A stretch of 64,000 nt of DNA from the NCBI RefSeq assembly GCF_013409995.1, contig NZ_JACCBX010000002.1, forward strand, positions 225,827 through 289,826, in the 5' to 3' direction. Below are positions 25,825 through 35,142 of this stretch, piece after piece. The stretch comes from Neobacillus driksii (GTDB lineage: Bacteria; Bacillota; Bacilli; Bacillales; Cytobacillaceae). Positions within the stretch are counted from its first letter, which is position 1, and each line of letters starts with the position of its first letter. Position numbers and translations under genes: made by a program. The notes under the pieces were generated by a model that was given only the letters and a program-made list of their open reading frames with translations, was not told the origin of the DNA and did not search any database.

Positions 25825-26462
25825 TTAGACCTCAAGGTTTTTTAGAAAACTCATTATTAGGATATCGTTGATATTACTATCAACCACAATCAACTCTTTT
25901 CCTAACTCTTGTGCGCAGGCTTTCGCCCATATTGCCCTGTCTTGATAGATTTTCTCTTGCCACTTCTGGCTTCCCATCATTTGATTTGATCCTGTATTGA
26001 AAATGTAAAATGAGTAATTTTATAATTTGCTGGCACAGCCCGACCTAAATGCTCATAAGCCGTACACAAAGAATCAATACCACATGATAGACCTGTTCCC
26101 ACTGCCCCCTCATTTGGTAATGGTGTGGAAACAAGGTTATCGCAAACCAGTTTAATATGCTTATGTTTATAGATTTGCGCAATTAACGGAATTAAATGGT
26201 GATTTTAAGAATAATAAAGTTTTTCCGAGAGAGCACCTTTGACTAGAATATTTTGTCCTTTATTTAGTGCGAGCCAAAGTAGACCAACCAAAAAGGCATC
26301 GACTCGCTCCGTCGTCATATACGAACCATAATTCTCACTACTCTCATACCAAAGCATATTCTCCATACCTGCTTCATCAAATCTAGCTTGCAAGCGCACT
26401 TTTCCATTCATGTTTACTTTTTCTGGTTGGTATATAGTAACAATGTAGGCACCGCCATAAAT
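25825..26462 (-). pseudogene. Decayed PP-loop-like ATP pyrophosphatase family gene
   Basis: The minus strand encodes, in pieces, one protein of roughly 210 residues. It opens YGGAYIVTIYQPEKVNMNGK without a start codon (ATT where ATG would be expected), continues in frame to EKLYYS, meets a TAA stop at 26205, resumes as IAQIYKHKHIKLV and GTGLSCGIDSLCTAYEH (a SGGxDS-like PP-loop with one G replaced by C), then needs a +1 base near 26000 (TTTTC for TTTTTC) to reach NTGSNQMMGSQKW and GKELIVVDSN before a final stop. A start loss, a nonsense codon, a frameshift and an early end indicate a dead gene. Original function unknown. Confidence 0.65.
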
Positions 26463-26520
26463 TATTTACCTACTATACTATGTAAAAAAAGCTAAATGAA
26501 TTGGACAAACCCACACATCC

Positions 26521-26549
26521 AAAAAATAAAAACCACCAACTGGTGGTTT
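26521..26549 (-). terminator. Terminator after the MATE-like gene
   Basis: Minus strand AAACCACC and GGTGGTTT arms with a 4-base loop and TTATTTTTT. Confidence 0.88.
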
Positions 26550-26570
26550 CCTAATTCACAGCCATATACA

Positions 26571-27917
26571 TTAACGATTTTTTCCTGCTTTCAAAAGCCC
26601 TTTTATCTGAAACATAGCCACTTTACCATCTTTACGTTCAATAGCTTGAACGAAGCTGCCTACGACAATTAACTCAGCTAATGATCCCAGCGAAAGGCCG
26701 ATCGCGCCGATGGTCCCATTCCATTGCGCCGCAAAAGTCACGCCAATAATTAAAGCGATCAATGTAACAATAAAATTTGCTCCTTGAGAAAAAATCGTTA
26801 TCTTCGTGCGTTTATACACCATTAATAAACCGTTAAAGTAATCTACAAATGGAAATACAAGCGCCATTAACATCGTAACCTTGAACACCTGTATGCTAGC
26901 GTCCAACAACCTTCCACTAACTCCAATTACATGTTCAAAAAACAATTCCCCCAACGGAGTATACGATAAAATCGCTACCAAGATGCACGGAATAAAACCT
27001 ACTATTAATAAGAACTTTTTTACAAGCGCATGATGTTCTCCATAAAAATTGATCACAATTTGATGGATGTAAGAGAATAGACTTAAAATCAATTGAGTCA
27101 CACTTAAGGCAATAGCATAACTTGCAATTGCCAACTCGATATTAACCGTTTTACCTAAAGCAATATTGATTGCAGGACCAATCATAACAACAATTACAGA
27201 AGATAACATAAGAGGGCTATAAAATTTAAAGATACTTTTCTTTGACTCTATCTTTAGTTCATGCTTCTCGGGCATTTTGTGGACTAATGACCTTGCTTCT
27301 ATGAAGCTAATACTACACTCGACGATCATTCCGATTAAGAAAATCAGCGCACCTGATACTCCTGTAATATGACCCGTATGAATGAAAAATAGGGACAACA
27401 AGTACATGGCAGCAAGCCTTATGACCATACCAATGGTTAACCATTTTGTCTGTCGATTATAAATAATCACTCCTTGAGCTAAACAACGAAGTGCAGAAAA
27501 AATCGTCACGATGATAAGTACTTGGTAGATAGCCTTTATATCATCCACCATGCTCGCTTTCGCTCCAAAGATTTTTGCAAAAATAAAATCTCCTGCCGGA
27601 GTATAAGCCACTGCAAATGCAACAAACATTAAACTTCCGATGAGGTAAAAGGAAAAATGGGACATTAACTTATACGATTCTTTATCCCGCACCAATGAAG
27701 AACACGTCTGCCTGAGCAAATTTCCCAGCCGTTCAGTAATAGCAAACAAACTCATCGCAATTGCATAACCCGCCAAAATAAATTCAGAATTATCCGCTCT
27801 AACTAATGTACTGTTAATAATAATATGAGATATCGTAACAAGACTCGCAGATAATGCTAAGGGTATAAAGAAAATGAACAACGATTTCATATTCAGATTT
27901 TCTTTGGTTTTTTTCAT
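26571..27917 (-). CDS. Polytopic membrane protein of the MATE/flippase superfamily
   Basis: 448 residues with about twelve hydrophobic helices and short loops. The helix spacing and segments such as FIPLALSASLVTISHIIINSTL and AIAMSLFAITERLGNLLRQT at the N-terminus look like members of the MOP exporter superfamily that are annotated in Bacillus as multi antimicrobial extrusion proteins, some related to ANK phosphate/ATP exporters. Substrate unknown. AAGGTG is 9 bases from the ATG. Separate transcript with its own terminator. Confidence 0.65.
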   Translation of the reverse strand: MKKTKENLNMKSLFIFFIPLALSASLVTISHIIINSTLVRADNSEFILAGYAIAMSLFAITERLGNLLRQTCSSLVRDKESYKLMSHFSFYLIGSLMFVAFAVAYTPAGDFIFAKIFGAKASMVDDIKAIYQVLIIVTIFSALRCLAQGVIIYNRQTKWLTIGMVIRLAAMYLLSLFFIHTGHITGVSGALIFLIGMIVECSISFIEARSLVHKMPEKHELKIESKKSIFKFYSPLMLSSVIVVMIGPAINIALGKTVNIELAIASYAIALSVTQLILSLFSYIHQIVINFYGEHHALVKKFLLIVGFIPCILVAILSYTPLGELFFEHVIGVSGRLLDASIQVFKVTMLMALVFPFVDYFNGLLMVYKRTKITIFSQGANFIVTLIALIIGVTFAAQWNGTIGAIGLSLGSLAELIVVGSFVQAIERKDGKVAMFQIKGLLKAGKNR

Positions 27918-28025
27918 TCACTCCAACACCTTCTAATTAGACTATCTTCCTAAATTTATTTCGGCACACTAAATTTATTCCATTTTATTATAAATCGTAT
28001 GGGTTTTCATGGATATAATTATTTT

Positions 28026-28072
28026 TACAAAAATGACAATAACACCGACCTCTTTTGACGAATGTCGGTGTT
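28026..28072 (-). terminator. Terminator after the DUF4145-type gene
   Basis: Minus strand AACACCGAC and GTCGGTGTT arms with a 15-base loop, followed by ATTGTCATTTTTG. Confidence 0.75.
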
Positions 28073-28082
28073 AGATACGTTT

Positions 28083-29639
28083 TTAATCATTATTCTCTAA
28101 TAACGGAATCTTAACTTCCACCCCTAATCGAGTAAGTAACTTAGCGAGGGTTTCAAGTCCAGATTTCGGATTAATTTTCGTTTCAAGGTAATAGGTGGTA
28201 CCTGTAAGTTTAGATTTATACGTATGCAATTGGGTAAAATTCCGTTTATCTTTATGAACGGGTTCAAGTGCCATCGCATAGCGTTTTCCTGTATCGGTGG
28301 AACCAAGAACCACTCCCTCTTTAATCATTTCATGAATAGGAAGATGATGATCCTCAATCCAATTTAACCCTTCTTTCCAAAGTGCCGGCACGCTTTCACC
28401 ACGAATAACCGTGTTGCCTTTTCCAAGCTTTACATTGATATATAAGGAATCCCATTTTTTATTACTTGTCCGAATGGACTCCTCCTCTACCGCAGGTCCA
28501 ACCGCGGAGGCTTTTTCATTTGTTTTTTTCTTCAATTGCTCAAACAATTTTTCTACTGTTCCAATCCCGACATTTTCATATTTTGCGAGAATAACAAGCT
28601 CCTTTGGCAGCTGCCCGACACTGTCAATCTGATCTTCGTTAAGTTGTCTTAACAGACTTGGAATCCCAGTGAATTCCTCCGAGGTAAGCGGGACCTTTGC
28701 CAGTTCCTCGGTGACAATGATATAGTCTGCCTTGTAAAAGAAGAACAGTTCACCAGGTCGTTCTAGTGATAACTTCCTTCTAATTTTCTCTTCTTCAATA
28801 AAGGTCTTTAATTCCTCAAACAAAATCTCATCATTTTTTTCACTGTACCGTTTTACATGCTTGTGAAGTCCTTCCAGATTTTTTGGCAGCTCACTCATGA
28901 TGCGTGCTTGTTGCTCTGCGCCTAATCGAATCAGAAAGGTTTCGGATTTATCAAATCGTTGTGGCAGCAAAAATGCGTCACGAAGAAAATAAGGAACTTC
29001 CAGTTTTCTTCCATTGAATGTAATAGTACGAATTGTTGTCACACCAGGAATTCCCTCTTCGACTACGGGTATTTCAGCTACCGGCGATTCAACAGCAACT
29101 GCAGTTTCTGCCAATGCAGTCTCAGTAGAGAGCTTTTCCACGGAATGAGAAAGAAGTTCTTCAAGTGACTTTAGTCTAATTTCCAGCTCAGACATATCAT
29201 ATCTTTTTTCCATAATTGGGGATGGATCCTGATAATCCGGAACGGTAATATCCACTGGTCCATATACCTCTACATACCATTTAACAATTTTGTACAATGC
29301 TTCCCACGACAAAAGCGCCTCAGAATAGCGAAACATTCTTGAATTATGGGCCGCTTGATTTCCAATTTGCCTAACAAAATGGAGAGCATCTCGTATCTCA
29401 GGTATTAAATATCCTTTGTCGTTAAGCATATCGAGCTGGTCCTTCAAATTAGCCCGAGGATCTTCAGGCAATTCCTCAGCTCGAATCACCTGCTGTAAAA
29501 TATTCTCGACAAACACACGGGCGTGTGTCAGCATCGTTCTTGGGCTGGAAAAAATACTATTTTCCAATTCACGTGCAACTAACGCCAGTTCTTTCGATAG
29601 CGGCTCAATAAATTGATAGAAATATGATTGTTTGTCCAT
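28083..29639 (-). CDS. DUF4145-domain protein, function unknown
   Basis: 518 residues, soluble. The N-terminal 130 residues form a DUF4145-type helical domain with FVRQIGNQAAHNSRMFRYSEALLSWEALYKIV, a fold also found at the N-terminus of some type I restriction HsdR proteins. A low-complexity acidic linker (about 170-205, rich in E, A, V, T) follows, then a mixed region and a helix-hairpin-like stretch EDQIDSVGQLPKELVILAKYENVGIGTVEKLFEQL near 340. The C-terminal 130 residues are unassigned. No nuclease or helicase motif is seen. AGAGGAG precedes the ATG. Role unknown. Confidence 0.7.
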   Translation of the reverse strand: MDKQSYFYQFIEPLSKELALVARELENSIFSSPRTMLTHARVFVENILQQVIRAEELPEDPRANLKDQLDMLNDKGYLIPEIRDALHFVRQIGNQAAHNSRMFRYSEALLSWEALYKIVKWYVEVYGPVDITVPDYQDPSPIMEKRYDMSELEIRLKSLEELLSHSVEKLSTETALAETAVAVESPVAEIPVVEEGIPGVTTIRTITFNGRKLEVPYFLRDAFLLPQRFDKSETFLIRLGAEQQARIMSELPKNLEGLHKHVKRYSEKNDEILFEELKTFIEEEKIRRKLSLERPGELFFFYKADYIIVTEELAKVPLTSEEFTGIPSLLRQLNEDQIDSVGQLPKELVILAKYENVGIGTVEKLFEQLKKKTNEKASAVGPAVEEESIRTSNKKWDSLYINVKLGKGNTVIRGESVPALWKEGLNWIEDHHLPIHEMIKEGVVLGSTDTGKRYAMALEPVHKDKRNFTQLHTYKSKLTGTTYYLETKINPKSGLETLAKLLTRLGVEVKIPLLENND

Positions 29640-29717
29640 GTAAAAGCTCCTCTAAATATATTACTCTTATTTTATCATATTGAACCACTCTTGGAATATA
29701 CTAGTAGATTGATCCAT

Positions 29718-29751
29718 AAAGAAAAGCCGCCTCGAGAAGAGAACGGCTTTT
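29718..29751 (-). terminator. Terminator after the MltG-like gene
   Basis: Minus strand AAAAGCCG and CGGCTTTT arms, 14-base loop, then CTTT. Confidence 0.7.
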
Positions 29752-29754
29752 GTG

Positions 29755-30231
29755 TTAATTTTTAAATATAGTACCAATGATTTCGTCGTACGACATTCCA
29801 CTATTGACTGTATAAGAACCTGGACGCAAAGCGTTTTGTAACCCTCTAGCCTCAATATCCTGCGTGAAGACAAACGCATCGGGGATTAAACTCGCTTGAA
29901 CAAGCACATTCGCAACATCGATACTCGTCATTCCATCTGCGACATTGACTACAACTTGAGTTACGGGTTTATCCAGCTCTTTTGAATCAGCAGGCTTTGT
30001 TTCAATACCCTTTGCTGCTTCCAACGTCTTTTCTAATTCTTCTTTCGTTTGAACCACATAACCCGCAGATTCAAGCTCATCCTTCATCTGTGCTGCAGTT
30101 AGTTTAATATCTCCGGAAGATTTAGCGGACGCTTTTTCAGAGGTGGTATCATCTGTGAAGTAAACAACACCACAAATTGTTGTGGCAATTAGAATTCCTG
30201 CTGCAAAGCTGCTCAATAAATTAATTCGCAT
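29755..30231 (-). CDS. Membrane-anchored YceG/MltG-like protein lacking the catalytic part
   Basis: 158 residues. One N-terminal membrane helix (about 3-24), a lysine/glutamate-rich linker containing TAAQMKDELESAGYVVQTKEELEK, and a C-terminal domain (about 95-158) that matches the LysM-like first subdomain of endolytic transglycosylase MltG: VADGMTSIDVANVLVQASLIPD and ALRPGSYTVNSGMSYDEIIGTIF. The catalytic glutamate domain is absent. A frame open to 30252 exists, but the ATG at 30231 after AAGGGGG fits better. Overlaps the upstream gene by 11 bases, so the two are coupled. Confidence 0.7.
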   Translation of the reverse strand: MRINLLSSFAAGILIATTICGVVYFTDDTTSEKASAKSSGDIKLTAAQMKDELESAGYVVQTKEELEKTLEAAKGIETKPADSKELDKPVTQVVVNVADGMTSIDVANVLVQASLIPDAFVFTQDIEARGLQNALRPGSYTVNSGMSYDEIIGTIFKN

Positions 30232-30601
30232 TTGCCACTTGGCCCCCTTCATCCTTTATTTTCAGATAAGGTGTTAGCAGCTGTTCAATCTCAGTTACTG
30301 GTACTTCTTTCATCTCAGCGATGCTTTCAATCGAGTAATTACGTCTATATAAGTCTATAACTTCACGCATAAAAAGCTTCTCTTCTGCAGAAAGTTGAAT
30401 TCCAGCTTCTTTTGTTACTACTTCTATATCAAGCTCGATATCTCGGATTGAGTCTTGAATGCTATTGATTTCTTTCATCATGGATACATGTACTAAATCA
30501 ATTTGCTTTTTTTCAAGCTTTGAGTCACGGTATGTCTTAACTATTGAAAAAACAAGCAATAATGCGGAAAGAAGAAACAATCCGAATAAAGTCCATTCCA
30601 T
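30221..30601 (-). CDS. Small membrane-anchored coiled-coil protein, unknown
   Basis: 126 residues. Residues 3-22 form a single membrane helix; 23-70 are charged and likely coiled-coil (IDLVHVSMMKEINSIQDSI region); the C-terminus resembles a small helix-turn-helix (YSIESIAEMKEVPVTEIEQLL). It may be a membrane-tethered adaptor. Strong AAGGAGGT ribosome site. Same transcript as the MltG-like gene. I do not recognise the family. Confidence 0.65.
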   Translation of the reverse strand: MEWTLFGLFLLSALLLVFSIVKTYRDSKLEKKQIDLVHVSMMKEINSIQDSIRDIELDIEVVTKEAGIQLSAEEKLFMREVIDLYRRNYSIESIAEMKEVPVTEIEQLLTPYLKIKDEGGQVANAN

Positions 30602-30782
30602 CGAAATCTACCTCCTTCTTTTTAATAGACCAACACAAGAATCTATTATACATCCAAAACAGATAAATTTCGATTTTATTCTACAAAATACATCAAAAGT
30701 CTGAGAGATTTGTCAAAAAGCAGGTAATTTAATTTGCAGCCAACGTTTTGTTTTTTTGTGAAAGAGTAACTATTTACCCAAT

Positions 30783-30816
30783 TAAAAAAGCCGCTTCACA
30801 GTCGTGACCACGGCTT
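30783..30816 (-). terminator. Terminator after the DinB-family gene
   Basis: Minus strand AAAGCCG and CGGCTTT arms around a 15-base loop, then TTTTAATT. Confidence 0.8.
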
Positions 30817-30839
30817 TAATGTATACAAATTTCTTCTTC

Positions 30840-31343
30840 TTATAGAGAGTTTGCATCCATCCCCATTTGGCTCCATTCTTCTCGTGATGGTCCATAGACA
30901 CCTGGGACCCTTAATACAGCTTGGCGCATAAGAACGGTCATCTGTCCACGGTGATGAATGATATGCTTGTTAAGCATACTAAGCATAACAGCTCTTGGCA
31001 GATCCATTCCAAATACACTTTTCGTTTCACTTAGGGATTGGTCTGTCCACTGTTCACTTATAGCTGCACTAGTTTCTGCACTCACATTCCGGAACGTTTC
31101 AGCTATTTCCCTAGCTGAGGTTGGAAGGTCAGCTTCGTTTAACGAACTTTTTACTGTAACACCAAACTCCATTAACATTCCAGGTGTACTCGCAACAATA
31201 TGCCAAGCAATTTCTCCTAATGTGCGATCTTCCGGCGAAACTCTTTGTTGAAGTGACTCATCGGTTAAGGCATCCAAAACCTTTTGGGTAGAAACGGCTT
31301 CTTGATTCCATTCATTGATAAAGTGAGAAATGGCTGTATACAT
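30840..31343 (-). CDS. DinB-family metal-binding protein
   Basis: 167-residue four-helix bundle protein of the DinB/DUF664 superfamily, often metal-dependent thiol transferases or of unknown activity. Candidate metal histidines: GEIAWHIVAS near residue 49 and MLNKHIIHHRGQMTVLMRQ near 133-138, in the typical HX3 and HXXXHRGQ arrangement. A longer open frame runs to 31433, but the ATG at 31343 follows GGAGG at 7 bases. Single gene. Confidence 0.88.
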   Translation of the reverse strand: MYTAISHFINEWNQEAVSTQKVLDALTDESLQQRVSPEDRTLGEIAWHIVASTPGMLMEFGVTVKSSLNEADLPTSAREIAETFRNVSAETSAAISEQWTDQSLSETKSVFGMDLPRAVMLSMLNKHIIHHRGQMTVLMRQAVLRVPGVYGPSREEWSQMGMDANSL

Positions 31344-31505
31344 TGTATTTCCTCCATTACGGTTTGTTTTTTTTTGACTACAGTAGCATAATATACCATT
31401 TTTACTCTTATTACAAAATTCCCATACTAACATTTCCTAATCTCATGTTTTTATTCTCAAATCGTGATTACCATGATAGAATCTTAACGTTGTAAAATAA
31501 GTCAA

Positions 31506-32678
31506 ATGGATTATCGGTGGTGTATTGTGAAAGAGAATGTTTTAATTCAAACTAAAAAAAGAATAAAGCTGGATTTAAGCTTTCTAAAAAAGGACATAGT
31601 TTTTACCATTTCACTGATTTTAGCCACTGGGAGCTGTTTATTTCAAACTCCTAAAATAGAGTATCTAAATTTCCCCGTATTGATTAGTTTATTTAACCTA
31701 ATGCTTGCGATTAAAGCTTTTGATGAGCTAAAAGTATTAGATAAATTCGCTATATCAATTTTAAATAAATGCAATAATAGTAAATCGGTTTCAGCGATTC
31801 TCATATTGTTATGTTTTTTTAGCTCGATGATTGTTACAAACGATGTGGCATTACTTACATTTGTACCACTGACACTCGTGATAAGCAGGAAAATGAACAT
31901 GCCTATGATGGAAACGATCATCCTGCAAACGATAGCTGCAAATATCGGCAGCAGTCTAACGCCAATGGGAAATCCGCAAAATCTGTTTATCTATTCATTT
32001 TATGGACTAACACCAAAGCCCTTTTTTATGACCGTTCTTTTACTCGCTGTTCTTGGTATCATTTCTATATATATCTTCATCCATAGACTGACTAAAAAGG
32101 AATTGAAGGTAGAGATTGCTCCGATACAAATTAACGATAAGAAGAGAACCATGGTTTGGGGCATCGTTTTAGCTGTTATCATTGCATCCATTTTCGGTGT
32201 CATTCCATACCAAGCTGCGTTAATCATTACTTTAATGACTGCTGCCATTATAAATCATAAGCTATTGTTTAAAATTGATTATTTCCTGCTATTAACTTTT
32301 ATTTGTTTTTTCATCTTTGTAGGAAATATCTCGAATACTAACGCCGTTCATATGATGGCCAGTGTTAATCTGAAAGATTCTGATTCTATTTATTTCACCT
32401 CAATTCTATTGAGTCAATTCATTAGTAATGTTCCTGCTTCTTTCCTTCTGGCTGAGTTTACATCAAATTGGAGGCCGCTGCTATTGGGGGTAAATATAGG
32501 TGGACTTGGGACAATTATAGCCTCTATGGCCAGTGTCATTTCTTATAAATTATATATTCAATCCTATCCTAGCCAAGGAAAAAAATATTTACTAAAATTT
32601 AGCGTATATAACTTTCTTTTTTTAACACTTTTAACCTTTATTCCATATGTAATTTTAAAAATCCTTCATATATTCTAA
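31506..32678 (+). CDS. SLC13/ArsB-like anion permease
   Basis: Membrane transporter of the ion transporter superfamily (citrate/arsenite/sulfate-type carriers), 390 residues, about ten helices. Two signature clamshell motifs are seen: SMIVTNDVALLTFVPLTLV with NIGSSLTPMGNPQNL near residues 110-160, and SQFISNVPASFLLAEF with LLLGVNIGGLGTIIASMAS near 300-345. ATG at 31506 has no ribosome site; GTG at 31527 after GGTGG is an alternative start. Substrate not determinable. Confidence 0.83.
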   Translation: MDYRWCIVKENVLIQTKKRIKLDLSFLKKDIVFTISLILATGSCLFQTPKIEYLNFPVLISLFNLMLAIKAFDELKVLDKFAISILNKCNNSKSVSAILILLCFFSSMIVTNDVALLTFVPLTLVISRKMNMPMMETIILQTIAANIGSSLTPMGNPQNLFIYSFYGLTPKPFFMTVLLLAVLGIISIYIFIHRLTKKELKVEIAPIQINDKKRTMVWGIVLAVIIASIFGVIPYQAALIITLMTAAIINHKLLFKIDYFLLLTFICFFIFVGNISNTNAVHMMASVNLKDSDSIYFTSILLSQFISNVPASFLLAEFTSNWRPLLLGVNIGGLGTIIASMASVISYKLYIQSYPSQGKKYLLKFSVYNFLFLTLLTFIPYVILKILHIF

Positions 32679-32806
32679 TCATTTGCAGGCCGCTAGGTTA
32701 AACACAACAGTTCACAATCCTTATCTCATTGAGCATTCTGGAAACTTTCCTTAAATAAAGGCTCAATTATTAGGTTGATTTTTGTGAAGGGTTGAGAATT
32801 CATAGG

Positions 32807-32983
32807 CGGAGAATTTCCGGCTATTGTATATAGAGGAACCTTAAGAAGCAGATATAAGCGGAAATATTCCGGTTAACTGCTTTAAATAAGACAAATTACA
32901 AGGATTTTGATACAATAAGCGGAAAAACTCCGTTTATTTTTAAGGAAATATGGGTATTTCCCAATTTAAACGGAAATTCTCCG
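32807..32983. repeat. Four CGGA-N5-TCCG palindromic elements
   Basis: 13-base imperfect palindromes CGGAnnnnnTCCG at 32807, 32859, 32920 and 32971, spaced 51-61 bases; the second, CGGAAATATTCCG, is perfect. Three are extended by AAGCGGAA or CCGCTTATT. They fill the gene-free stretch 32679-33035, which otherwise shows nothing. The TCCGC core recurs in the tandem array at 5587. Confidence 0.65.
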
Positions 32984-33035
32984 CTTATTTTCAAACACAG
33001 TGAAATCAACATTCTTTTTAAACAGATCCTAAATA

Positions 33036-33086
33036 AAAAAGAATATCAGACACCCTATTTGGCAGGGTCTGATATTCTTTTTTTAT
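33036..33086. terminator. Bidirectional terminator
   Basis: AAGAATATCAGAC.CCCTA and its complement pair across a 6-base loop; flanked by AAAAAA and TTTTTTTATT, so it serves the permease gene and the convergent oxidoreductase operon. Confidence 0.88.
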
Positions 33087-33106
33087 TGCAACTATCATTC
33101 TCGTTA

Positions 33107-33658
33107 TTATCTCAAGGTTTTCAATGCACCGCTCCACGCGTTAACTTGGTCAAGCATTAAATTGACATTATCAAGATGTAAATCAGCTGGCTTAAATGTT
33201 GTAAAGTTTTCGAAATCAGTAAATAAAGATAATGTTGGGTGAGTCTTCACATCTGCAATGAATAATTCTCCACAAATACCTCGTAAATGTTCAGCTGCAC
33301 GAGCACCACCCGTTCCCCCATAGCTAACGATACCTGCCGCTTTGTTATTCCAAGCTTCACGCTTCGCAATATCAAGCGCATTTTTTAATGCTCCAGTAAT
33401 ACTGTGATTGTATTCCTGAACAATAAATACGAATCCATCCAAACTGGCAACTTTTTCACTCCAAGCTGCTATTCCAGGTTCTGTCCCATCGGTTGTTCCC
33501 AAAAAAGGCAAATTGTAATCAGCGATATCAACAATTTCATAATTGGCATCTCCACGTTTGTCAGCGATTCCTTTTACCGACTCTCCAACTTGAGGGCTCA
33601 CTCGCCCCTGCCGAGTGCTTCCTAAGATAATTCCAATATTTAATTTCTCATTTGTCAT
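33107..33658 (-). CDS. NADPH-dependent FMN reductase
   Basis: Flavodoxin-fold reductase of the NADPH-dependent FMN/azo/chromate reductase group, 183 residues. FMN phosphate loop GIILGSTRQGRVSPQVGE at the N-terminus, DGFVFIVQEYNHSITGALKNALDIA near residue 72-97 and KAAGIVSYGGTGGARAAEHLR near 105. Likely supplies reduced FMN or reduces quinones. AAGGAGGA ribosome site. Last gene of a five-gene minus-strand oxidoreductase cluster. Confidence 0.92.
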   Translation of the reverse strand: MTNEKLNIGIILGSTRQGRVSPQVGESVKGIADKRGDANYEIVDIADYNLPFLGTTDGTEPGIAAWSEKVASLDGFVFIVQEYNHSITGALKNALDIAKREAWNNKAAGIVSYGGTGGARAAEHLRGICGELFIADVKTHPTLSLFTDFENFTTFKPADLHLDNVNLMLDQVNAWSGALKTLR

Positions 33659-33799
33659 GATTTCTTCCTCCTTGCTCTAATAAAAAGAACTGTTTTGGAT
33701 TAGTCCACGATATTTAAATTGTTTCAGATAGTTGGCTAACAATTTGGTTCAAAGCTTCTTTCATCAGTATGACATGGCGTTTGATACGCGACATTCGTA

Positions 33800-34660
33800 T
33801 TATTTTAATAAAATTTGTAACGCTTCTTTCACAGAAGTTGGTTTGCGACCTAGAAGCATTTCTAAATCAGAAAGTGGAGCTTCTAATCCACCTTCACGAA
33901 TTCCATTTTGAATCATCACTAGCATTGATACAAATTCTTCTGGCACGCCAGCCTCTTTTAGCATTTTTGCATGAGCTTCAGAATCTACGGCTAATAATGG
34001 AATTTCTTTACCTGTAACCTCATTAACTGCATCAACGAATTGTTGTTGTGTTAAGTTTTCACCTGATAATTCGTATGCTTTATTATCGTGTCCATCACCT
34101 GCTAACACATTGGCAGTGGCTTCACCTAAATCTGGACGATAGACCCAAGCTACCTTCCCTTCTCCTGCCGATGTAACCCAAGGTGAGCCATTTAAGCATT
34201 GTTGAATGGTACCTAATTCGTTTTCAACGTACCAGTTGTTACGAACGAATACATATGGAATACCTGATTCTTTAATGATGTTTTCACGTTCACGGTGAGG
34301 AGCAGCTAAAACGAAATCACTCACATCTGCACGTGGTGCACTTGAGTAAACCAATTGGGATACACCAGTCTCTTTCGCTGCTTCTACAGTATTTTTCTGC
34401 TGTTGGATTGCTGTTTCCATAACAGGTACTGTTGAAACTATGAAGACACGGTCCACACCACTGAATGCTTCAACTAATGTTTCTTTTTTCTCAAAATCTG
34501 TTAAGCGAACTTCAATACCTTGTGCTTCGTATACCTTTGCTTTTTCTGATTGTGGATCACGTACACCAGCGATAATATCTGAAGCAGGTACTTTCTTCAC
34601 TAAATTTCCAACGATATTTGATCCTAATTTTCCTGCTGCACCTGTAACTAATATTTTCAT
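33800..34660 (-). CDS. NmrA-like NAD(P)H-binding protein (QorB-type quinone oxidoreductase)
   Basis: Atypical short-chain dehydrogenase-like protein, 286 residues, similar to QorB/YtfG-type NADPH:quinone oxidoreductases. Dinucleotide motif MKILVTGAAGKLGSNIVGNLVKK, GVRDPQSEKAKVYEAQGIEV near 36, and VRNNWYVENELGTIQQCL near 130. The frame extends five codons to 34675, but the ATG at 34660 lies 8 bases after GGAGG. Probably detoxifies quinones or senses NADPH. Part of the TetR-linked cluster. Confidence 0.88.
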   Translation of the reverse strand: MKILVTGAAGKLGSNIVGNLVKKVPASDIIAGVRDPQSEKAKVYEAQGIEVRLTDFEKKETLVEAFSGVDRVFIVSTVPVMETAIQQQKNTVEAAKETGVSQLVYSSAPRADVSDFVLAAPHRERENIIKESGIPYVFVRNNWYVENELGTIQQCLNGSPWVTSAGEGKVAWVYRPDLGEATANVLAGDGHDNKAYELSGENLTQQQFVDAVNEVTGKEIPLLAVDSEAHAKMLKEAGVPEEFVSMLVMIQNGIREGGLEAPLSDLEMLLGRKPTSVKEALQILLK

Positions 34661-34730
34661 CTTCTTTTCCTCCAAAAAAAATTTTTATATTAAATTTCCC
34701 TTTTAACCCATCTTGGTAAAAATGAAATTT

Positions 34731-35078
34731 TTACGCTAAATAAAGATAAAGTACAACAAACGATAGAATAGCTAAGAATAGAATCATAGACGTATCCTTA
34801 AAGGAATCTTTTACTCGAATATGTGTAATAATGCCACCTACACCTGTAATACCGAGTAAAAGTGATCCTGCCATGGCTGAAGTTGAATACCAATATCCAA
34901 CGATTAAAAGCACAGCCCCGGCTAATTCAACAAGCCCTGTTACAACTCGAAACCATTGTGGCAATTTCCAATGCGTAAATGCCTCCACATGCATTTTAGA
35001 ACCTGTAACTTTCCCGAATCCAGCCATTAAAAACATTAAAGCAAGAATTCCTTGTAAAACATAAGTTAAAATTTCCAT
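34731..35078 (-). CDS. DoxX-family membrane protein
   Basis: 115 residues, four predicted transmembrane helices with the DoxX pattern GILALMFLMAGFGKVTGS at the N-terminus and VTGLVELAGAVLLIVGYW in the middle. DoxX-like proteins often accompany quinone or thiol redox enzymes; precise role unknown. AAGGGGGG ribosome site. In line with the flavin reductase and QorB-like genes of the same cluster. Confidence 0.85.
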   Translation of the reverse strand: MEILTYVLQGILALMFLMAGFGKVTGSKMHVEAFTHWKLPQWFRVVTGLVELAGAVLLIVGYWYSTSAMAGSLLLGITGVGGIITHIRVKDSFKDTSMILFLAILSFVVLYLYLA

Positions 35079-35142
35079 CCTTCTTCCCCCCTTTTTTTGT
35101 TCTTTTTTATTTTTCTATAACAAAGCCATCATCCAGATTTAC

